Source: Acidulodesulfobacterium_A sp049965795
GTDB taxonomy: Bacteria; SZUA-79; Acidulodesulfobacterales; Acidulodesulfobacteraceae
Reading direction: 5' to 3'
DNA: 18,824 bases
Assembly (NCBI GenBank): GCA_049965795.1
Contig: JBMFVW010000031.1
Coordinates: 1-18,824 of the forward strand
Part shown: positions 14,188 through 18,824 of the stretch, one piece after another
How positions within the stretch are numbered: position 1 is the stretch's first letter
How the letters are laid out: each line of letters opens with the position of its first letter
The notes under the pieces: generated by a model
Told to the model about the DNA's origin: nothing
Databases searched by the model: none
Seen by the model: only the letters and a program-made list of their open reading frames with translations
Position numbers and translations under genes: made by a program

Positions 14188-15600
14188 ATGGAAGAAATAA
14201 AAGATGAATGCGGCGTATTCGGCATATACAATAACGAAGAAGCCGCTAAAATAACTTATTTGGGACTTTATGCGCTTCAGCACAGAGGGCAGGAGTCTTG
14301 CGGAATAGCGTCGTCCGATATGACCGGTTTATATTTTCACAAAAGTCTCGGTCTCGTAAACGACGTATTTAAAGAAAACACTCTTTTGCAGCTTAAGGGA
14401 AAAAACGCCATAGGACATGTAAGATATTCTACGGCAGGAGAAACGCTTCTTAAAAATGCCCAGCCGCTTGTAGCGGATTATTATTTCGGCTCTATAGCGG
14501 TGGCTCACAACGGAAATATTACAAACGCGCATATAATAAAAGATGAACTTGAAGAAAACGGTTCTATTTTTTCGTCAACTTCCGATACTGAAGTCGTTAT
14601 ACATCTGACGGCATCATCTAAGGAAAATCTTCTTATCGACAGAATAGTCGGTTCGTTAAAAAAACTTAAAGGCGCTTATTCTTTTCTTTTTCTTTCGGAA
14701 AAAGAGATGATAGCTGCAAGGGATCCTTTCGGTTTCAGGCCTCTCGTTATGGGAAGGCTTAACGGTTCTATTGTTTTTGCCTCGGAAACATGCGCTTTAG
14801 ATCTTATAAACGCGGAATATATAAGAGACGTAAGACCCGGTGAAGTAATACTCGTCAACGGCGATGGTATCAGAAGCATATTTCCGTTCAGGATAGAAAG
14901 AAATTCGGCCTGCGTATTTGAGCTTATTTATTTTTCAAGGCCAGACAGCATTTTTAACGGCAAATCCATTTACAGCCTGCGTATTCAAATGGGAAAAGAG
15001 CTTGCGAAAGAGTCTGCTCCCGATGCCGATATAGTTATACCGGTTCCGGATTCAGGAGTGCCTGCTGCATTAGGTTTTTCAAAAGGTTCAGGTATAGATT
15101 TCGAAATGGGTTTTACAAGAAACCACTATGTAGGAAGAACTTTTATAGAACCTAAAAAATCAATAAGGCATTTCGGCGTTAAGGTAAAACTAAATCCGGT
15201 TCCGGATGTAATAAGAGGAAAAAAAGTCGTCGTCGTGGACGACTCGGTAGTAAGGGGGACGACTTCCAAAAAAATAGTCGATATGCTGAAACTTGCCGGC
15301 GCAAAAGAGATTCACCTGCGGTTAAGCTCTCCTATGGTTATTGCTCCATGCTTTTACGGTATAGACACCCCTGTAAAGGAAGACCTTATGGCAGCCAAAT
15401 ACAGCGAGAAAGAGATAAACGCCAAACTCGGCGCTACTACTACAAGATTTCTTTCGATAGAAGGTTTAAGCAGGGCGGTAGGAAACGGTGTTAATTTTTG
15501 CGAAGCCTGTTTTTCAAATGTTTATCCTCAGGAAACTTTCGACGAATCGGAATATGAAAATCAAGTACAGTTAAAACTGTTTAGTAAGGAAGTTTTTTAA
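14188..15600 (+). CDS. purF: Amidophosphoribosyltransferase (Fe-S, Bacillus type)
   Basis: A 470-residue enzyme of the first committed purine step: PRPP plus glutamine gives phosphoribosylamine. A seven-residue propeptide (MEEIKDE) precedes nucleophile C8 in CGVFG, and the N-terminal nucleophile glutaminase domain contains LQHRGQES, HVRYSTAG and AHNGNITN. The phosphoribosyltransferase domain has TRNHYVGRTFI and the PRPP loop VVVVDDSVVRGTT (347-359). C242, C388, C438 and C441 lie in the contexts expected for the four cysteines binding the 4Fe-4S cluster in Bacillus subtilis PurF (ACVFE, APCFYG, CEAC). Such clusters make the enzyme oxygen-labile. There is no clear ribosome site for ATG 14188, 28 bp after purL. 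Confidence 0.96.
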   Translation: MEEIKDECGVFGIYNNEEAAKITYLGLYALQHRGQESCGIASSDMTGLYFHKSLGLVNDVFKENTLLQLKGKNAIGHVRYSTAGETLLKNAQPLVADYYFGSIAVAHNGNITNAHIIKDELEENGSIFSSTSDTEVVIHLTASSKENLLIDRIVGSLKKLKGAYSFLFLSEKEMIAARDPFGFRPLVMGRLNGSIVFASETCALDLINAEYIRDVRPGEVILVNGDGIRSIFPFRIERNSACVFELIYFSRPDSIFNGKSIYSLRIQMGKELAKESAPDADIVIPVPDSGVPAALGFSKGSGIDFEMGFTRNHYVGRTFIEPKKSIRHFGVKVKLNPVPDVIRGKKVVVVDDSVVRGTTSKKIVDMLKLAGAKEIHLRLSSPMVIAPCFYGIDTPVKEDLMAAKYSEKEINAKLGATTTRFLSIEGLSRAVGNGVNFCEACFSNVYPQETFDESEYENQVQLKLFSKEVF

Positions 15601-15607
15601 AGATTAT

Positions 15608-15657
15608 CCTTAATCCTGCAATAGAAAATATTTATGCATTTTTTGACTCGGTTAAGG
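15608..15657. repeat. Shortened copy of the purL-upstream element, before pyrE
   Basis: The first 40 bp (CCTTAATCCTGCAATAGAAA, then ATATTTATGCATTT and TTGAC) match 11790-11830 at 38 of 41 aligned positions. The copy then ends quickly in GGTTAAGG (15650-15657), whose TTAAGG is complementary to the opening CCTTAA, so the second half of the 88-bp version is largely missing. It lies between the purF stop and the pyrE start. Confidence 0.6.
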
Positions 15658-15707
15658 AAAATAAGGAAGGATTCTATTTATTATTTAATTATTTATAAGG
15701 TATAATA

Positions 15708-16292
15708 ATGATAAATAACGATTTAAACAATACCGGCGAAAAACTTAAAATGTCCGTATTGGATGCCGTAAAAACTTTATGCTACGAAAAAAAAGAATTC
15801 GTTCTTGCCTCCGGTAAATCAAGCGACTTTTATATAGATTTACGCAGAATTTCTTTCGACGGCGAATATTTATATCTTCTCGGCAGACTGCTTTACGAAG
15901 AGATTAAAAAAATTAAAGATTTAAAATTTTCGGTCATTGCCGGCGTTCCGGTGGGCGGCATTCCTTTAATTTCGTCAATTCTAACCGCAAGTTTTTTGGA
16001 TAAAAATCCATTAAAATCAGTTGTTATCAGAAAAGAAAAAAAAGAATACGGAAAAGGAAATCTTATAGAGCCGGTCCAGTTTTTATTAAAAGGAGCAAAG
16101 ATTTTGATAATAGAAGACGTCGTTACGACCGGCGGTTCAATTTTAAAAGCCGTAAAAAACGCGCGTGAAGAAGATTATAAAATAACCGATGCGGTCTGCG
16201 TAGTCGACAGACAGGAAGGCGGAGCCGAATTTCTTAAAGAAAACGGTATTGTCCTTCATTCCGTTTTTACGAAAAGCGATATAACGGGATAA
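15708..16292 (+). CDS. pyrE: Orotate phosphoribosyltransferase
   Basis: A 194-residue enzyme joining orotate to PRPP to give OMP in pyrimidine synthesis. The motifs are ASGKSSDFYIDLRR (34-47), VIAGVPVGGIPL (77-88), the mobile catalytic loop RKEKKEYGKGNLIEP (108-122) and the PRPP site ILIIEDVVTTGGS (132-144). Length and motif order match stand-alone bacterial PyrE. It starts at ATG 15708 after TATAAGG; an internal ATG at residue 15 is a less likely start. It is the only pyrimidine gene in the purine cluster, 107 bp after purF. Confidence 0.95.
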   Translation: MINNDLNNTGEKLKMSVLDAVKTLCYEKKEFVLASGKSSDFYIDLRRISFDGEYLYLLGRLLYEEIKKIKDLKFSVIAGVPVGGIPLISSILTASFLDKNPLKSVVIRKEKKEYGKGNLIEPVQFLLKGAKILIIEDVVTTGGSILKAVKNAREEDYKITDAVCVVDRQEGGAEFLKENGIVLHSVFTKSDITG

Positions 16293-16305
16293 TATTCAAT
16301 AGTCT

Positions 16306-16340
16306 TGTCATTGAAGGAGATTAGCGATGAAGCAATTTTC
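16306..16340. repeat. Degenerate dispersed-repeat copy after pyrE
   Basis: TGTCATTGAAGGAGATTAGC followed by GATGAAGCAATTTTC aligns with the core of the repeat at 8855-8890 (TGTCATTGCAAGCAGCAAAG, CGACGAAGC) and with the widespread 'GTCATTGCGAGGAGCGAAGCGACGAAGCAATC' type. It begins 14 bp after the pyrE stop. An open frame crosses it by chance. Confidence 0.45.
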
Positions 16341-16390
16341 GGATATAACGGCATAATATCAATCGGCACTACTTCTTTTTTAAGATATAT

Positions 16391-16487
16391 TTTTCTGCAT
16401 GTTCTGAAAAAACATGTTTTTTCAGCAGAAGAAAATATGGCATGTCTTTTCCTGCAGAAAAATATGGGTGTCAGGCGTCAGCCTGAC
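16391..16487. repeat. Hairpin-rich stretch with a perfect 22-bp palindrome
   Basis: A perfect 22-bp palindrome (16404-16425, centred on ACATGT with six A and six T around it) is nested within TTCTGC (16393-16398) / GCAGAA (16425-16430). Imperfect direct repeats follow: GCAGAAGAAAATATGG (16425-16440) and GCAGAAAAATATGG (16454-16467). A perfect 7-bp hairpin GTCAGGC-GTCA-GCCTGAC comes last (16470-16487). Together these fill most of the 225-bp gap between pyrE and the lipoprotein gene. No gene is supported here. Confidence 0.6.
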
Positions 16488-16517
16488 TGGGCGGTTCTGA
16501 CGGAGGCATATTTATTT

Positions 16518-17159
16518 ATGAAAAAAACAGTTTTTTTAATTATTTTACTTTTTGCATTTACTATACCTCTTTTTTTGCTGTCAGGTTGTTCGGTATTTAG
16601 TTCGCTCGGTTTAAATCAGCCGTTTCAGCCGAACGGCGAATATATTTCGGCTTTGGGTAAAGCGACCCGCAAAGCTGATATATACAATAATCTTAATACG
16701 GTAATGTATTTAAGGGCTGTTTATTTCGATAAGCCTTTTACCCGTTCATATGAAGATAAATATTATGATTATTATATGCAGCGGCAGAAAAATCTAATAA
16801 AAAAAATCGAAAAAAATATCGTATTTTTAGTTTCGGTTTACACCCCCAGCAAATCTTACAACGACTTAGATTCAAAACGGTCAATATGGATGGTGTATTT
16901 AACGAATAACGAAGGCGAAAGTCTTATGCCGCTCAGTATTAAGCCCTCGCAGCAAAAAAAAGTTTTTTTAAAAAAATTCTTTCCTTTCGTTACGGATTGG
17001 TCAAAACAGTATATTATAAAATTTCCAAAATATTATGATAAAAAAGAACGCAAATTATTTTTAAACTCCGGTGTTAAATGGATCAAGCTTATAATTACCG
17101 GAGTAAACGGAAAAGCTGTTTTAAAATGGAATTTAAATAGCGGCGCAAATAAACATTAA
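16518..17159 (+). CDS. Lipoprotein of unknown function
   Basis: A 213-residue predicted lipoprotein. It has a basic MKKT start, a hydrophobic core (5-21) and the lipobox LSGC with lipidated C24, so it would be anchored in the outer or inner membrane facing the periplasm. The rest is rich in Tyr, Lys and aromatic residues, with a YYDYYMQRQKNLIKKIEKN helix-like part near 80-100 and beta-like stretches (IVFLVSVYTPS, SIWMVYLTNNEG). I recognise no family. The start at ATG 16518 is chosen because GGAGG (16502-16506) lies upstream and the signal peptide begins exactly there. The same frame is open back to 16305, but that extension covers repeat DNA and would bury the signal peptide. nadB follows 11 bp later, so the two are probably co-transcribed. 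Confidence 0.75.
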   Translation: MKKTVFLIILLFAFTIPLFLLSGCSVFSSLGLNQPFQPNGEYISALGKATRKADIYNNLNTVMYLRAVYFDKPFTRSYEDKYYDYYMQRQKNLIKKIEKNIVFLVSVYTPSKSYNDLDSKRSIWMVYLTNNEGESLMPLSIKPSQQKKVFLKKFFPFVTDWSKQYIIKFPKYYDKKERKLFLNSGVKWIKLIITGVNGKAVLKWNLNSGANKH

Positions 17160-17170
17160 TTTATTATTTT

Positions 17171-18781
17171 ATGCATTTTAACGTTCTAGTCATAGGTTCG
17201 GGCATAGCGGGTCTTTCGCTTGCCGTCAGGTTCGACGAATCTGTTTCGGTAGGAATTTTTACTAAAAAACAAGAAGCGGAATCAAATACAAACTACGCTC
17301 AGGGCGGACTTGCCGCCGTCATGAATCTCAATAAAGATTCATACGAAAAACATATCCGCGATACGCTCACCGCCGGTGACGGACTTTGCGACGAAAATAT
17401 AGTAAGAATGGTGGTAGAAGAAGGTCCATGCGTAGTGCAGGATCTTTTAAGCTGGGGCGTAAAATTTGCCAAACACTCGGAAGACAATAAAGAGTTCGAT
17501 CTCGGCAGGGAAGGCGGACATTCCGAAAGAAGGGTTTTGCATGCAGGGGATATAACCGGCAGAGAAATCGAAAGAGCATTAGTCGATACTTCAAGAGAAA
17601 AATCTAACATAAAAATATTTGAAAATCACATAGGCATAGATTTAATAACCACCAGAAAGCTAAAAATAGAAAAAGAAAGGGAAAACAGGGTTTTAGGGGC
17701 ATACTTCCTTAATAAAAATACCGGCGAAGCGATAACCGTGAGCGCGGATATAGTAGTGCTTGCTACGGGCGGAGCCGGAAAAGTCTTTTTATACACTTCA
17801 AATCCGGATATATCTACTGGCGACGGAATAGCTATGGCGCACAGGGCAGGCGCTAAAATAGCAAATATGGAATTTTACCAGTTTCATCCTACGATACTTT
17901 ACCATCCCGAAGCTAAGTCTTTTTTAATATCCGAAGCACTAAGGGGAGAGGGCGGCACTTTAAGATTAAAAGACGGAACGCCGTTTATGGATAACGTTCA
18001 TCCGCTGAAAAGTCTTGCTCCACGCGACATAGTAGCAAGAACTATCGACTTCGAACTTAAAAGAACGGGCGACGAATGCGTATATCTCGATATGACTCAC
18101 AAAAGCAGAGAGTTTTTGGAAAAGAGATTTCCGGATATTTTTAAAACTACTTTGAGTTTCGGCATAGATATGTCTAAAAAATGGATTCCCGTTGTTCCTG
18201 CAGCTCATTATCTATGCGGAGGCATACTTACCGACGAAAACGGTTTGACATCCGTCGGAGGACTTTATGCCATCGGCGAGGTAGCCTGCACCGGACTTCA
18301 CGGGGCAAACAGGCTTGCAAGCAATTCTCTGCTCGAAGGATGCGTTTTTGCTAAAAAAGCTTACGAAGCGTCGCATCGGTTTTTAGCTGCAAATACCTCT
18401 AATTCAGAAACCGTCAAAAATGAAAACCATCCGTTGCCGGAATGGAAAGATTTTGGTTTAATCGGAGGCGATGAAATGATAGTCGTTTCCCATAACTGGG
18501 ATGAACTCAGGCGGACTATGTGGAACTATGTCGGCATCGTCAGATCGGACAAGCGCTTAGAAAGGGCAAAAAGACGGATAGACAACCTCCTTTACGAAAT
18601 AAAAGAATACTACTGGAATTTTAAAATAACTACCGACCTCTTAGAACTTAGGAATATAGCCGAAGTAGCAAACCTCATCATAACTTCCGCCATGTTAAGA
18701 AAAGAATCTCGCGGCACGCATTACAATATAGATTATCCCGAAAAAGACGATAAGAACTTCAAGCATCCTACGGTATTGTAG
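17171..18781 (+). CDS. nadB: L-aspartate oxidase
   Basis: A 536-residue FAD flavoenzyme oxidising L-aspartate to iminoaspartate, the first step of de novo NAD synthesis with NadA. The FAD-binding VLVIGSGIAGLS (5-16) is followed by TNYAQGGLAAV (40-50), GREGGHSERRVLHAGDITGREIE (112-134) and VLATGGAGKVF (196-206). The catalytic region has EFYQFHPT (H239), LRGEGG, LAPRDIVAR (R285 and R290) and AAHYLCGG (H346). RLASNSLLEG (381-390) near FAD and a helical C-terminal domain complete it. Fumarate reductase/succinate dehydrogenase flavoproteins are related, but the AHYLCGG and RLASNSLLEG context and the monomer-type C-terminus favour NadB. ATG 17171 has no visible ribosome site. nadA and nadC are not in the window. 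The end is complete at 18781; 18782-18824 shows nothing recognisable. Confidence 0.95.
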   Translation: MHFNVLVIGSGIAGLSLAVRFDESVSVGIFTKKQEAESNTNYAQGGLAAVMNLNKDSYEKHIRDTLTAGDGLCDENIVRMVVEEGPCVVQDLLSWGVKFAKHSEDNKEFDLGREGGHSERRVLHAGDITGREIERALVDTSREKSNIKIFENHIGIDLITTRKLKIEKERENRVLGAYFLNKNTGEAITVSADIVVLATGGAGKVFLYTSNPDISTGDGIAMAHRAGAKIANMEFYQFHPTILYHPEAKSFLISEALRGEGGTLRLKDGTPFMDNVHPLKSLAPRDIVARTIDFELKRTGDECVYLDMTHKSREFLEKRFPDIFKTTLSFGIDMSKKWIPVVPAAHYLCGGILTDENGLTSVGGLYAIGEVACTGLHGANRLASNSLLEGCVFAKKAYEASHRFLAANTSNSETVKNENHPLPEWKDFGLIGGDEMIVVSHNWDELRRTMWNYVGIVRSDKRLERAKRRIDNLLYEIKEYYWNFKITTDLLELRNIAEVANLIITSAMLRKESRGTHYNIDYPEKDDKNFKHPTVL

Positions 18782-18824
18782 CGGAAATAATTAAATAGCG
18801 CTTTCACAACCATTCAAATTAAGG

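Noticed and set aside
15701..15706. Perfect TATAAT immediately before the pyrE ATG as a promoter
   Set aside because: It would place the transcript start inside the coding region and there is no -35 box at the right distance. It is most likely part of the ribosome-site spacer.
16305..16517. Coding extension of the lipoprotein (MSLKEISDEAIF...)
   Set aside because: It covers dispersed-repeat and palindromic DNA, has no ribosome site, and would destroy the lipoprotein signal peptide that begins at 16518.

Overview
The window is AT-rich bacterial chromosome with ordinary housekeeping density. The host looks Gram-negative: there is a lipobox lipoprotein, an ExbB/ExbD pair and a pseudopilin-like protein. 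It also appears to have an anaerobic or microaerophilic lineage, because it carries the siroheme decarboxylase of the alternative haem pathway, a Bacillus-type PurF with four candidate Fe-S cysteines, LL-diaminopimelate aminotransferase and two small periplasmic c-type cytochromes. This combination fits a deltaproteobacterial-type sulfur or iron metaboliser. That placement is inference; there is no rRNA or other decisive marker here.

Layout. 1-50: 3' part of a tRNA-Met(CAU). 68-394 (minus): pseudopilin-like membrane protein. 538-2291: a membrane diguanylate cyclase and a CheV-type coupling/receiver protein (signalling). 2478-2807: secreted peptidoglycan-binding protein closed by a strong terminator. 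2950-5505: bioD, dapL and folK (biotin, lysine/murein and folate synthesis; dapL and folK overlap by 4 nt). 5502-5909 (minus): speD, whose stop codon overlaps the end of folK. 6134-7078: two tandem paralogous monohaem cytochromes c, each followed by its own hairpin. 7242-9355: a fused AhbA-AhbB siroheme decarboxylase with its own near-consensus promoter, overlapping exbB, then exbD. 9439-16292: nucleotide synthesis block purB-purS-purQ-purL-purF-pyrE. 16518-18781: unknown lipoprotein and nadB (NAD synthesis).

How the genes work together. PurS, PurQ and PurL are the three subunits of FGAM synthase. PurF starts the same pathway, PurB acts twice in it, and PyrE uses the same substrate (PRPP) for UMP. 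AhbAB would supply haem for proteins such as the two cytochromes next to it. The GGDEF protein and CheV may link c-di-GMP with motility, but only adjacency supports that.

The less ordinary content is mostly between genes. There is an 88-bp element with about 20-bp terminal inverted repeats upstream of purL and a shortened relative upstream of pyrE. Two decayed copies of a 'GTCATTGC...GCGA.GAAGC' dispersed repeat lie between exbB and exbD and after pyrE. A hairpin-rich stretch, including a perfect 22-bp palindrome, precedes the lipoprotein. A hairpin behind cheV is followed by a short GGDEF-like peptide. I see no CRISPR array, transposase, phage gene or recognisable defence system, and no clear new multi-gene system. 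The best leads are the fused AhbAB with its ExbBD neighbours and the shared purL/pyrE upstream element.
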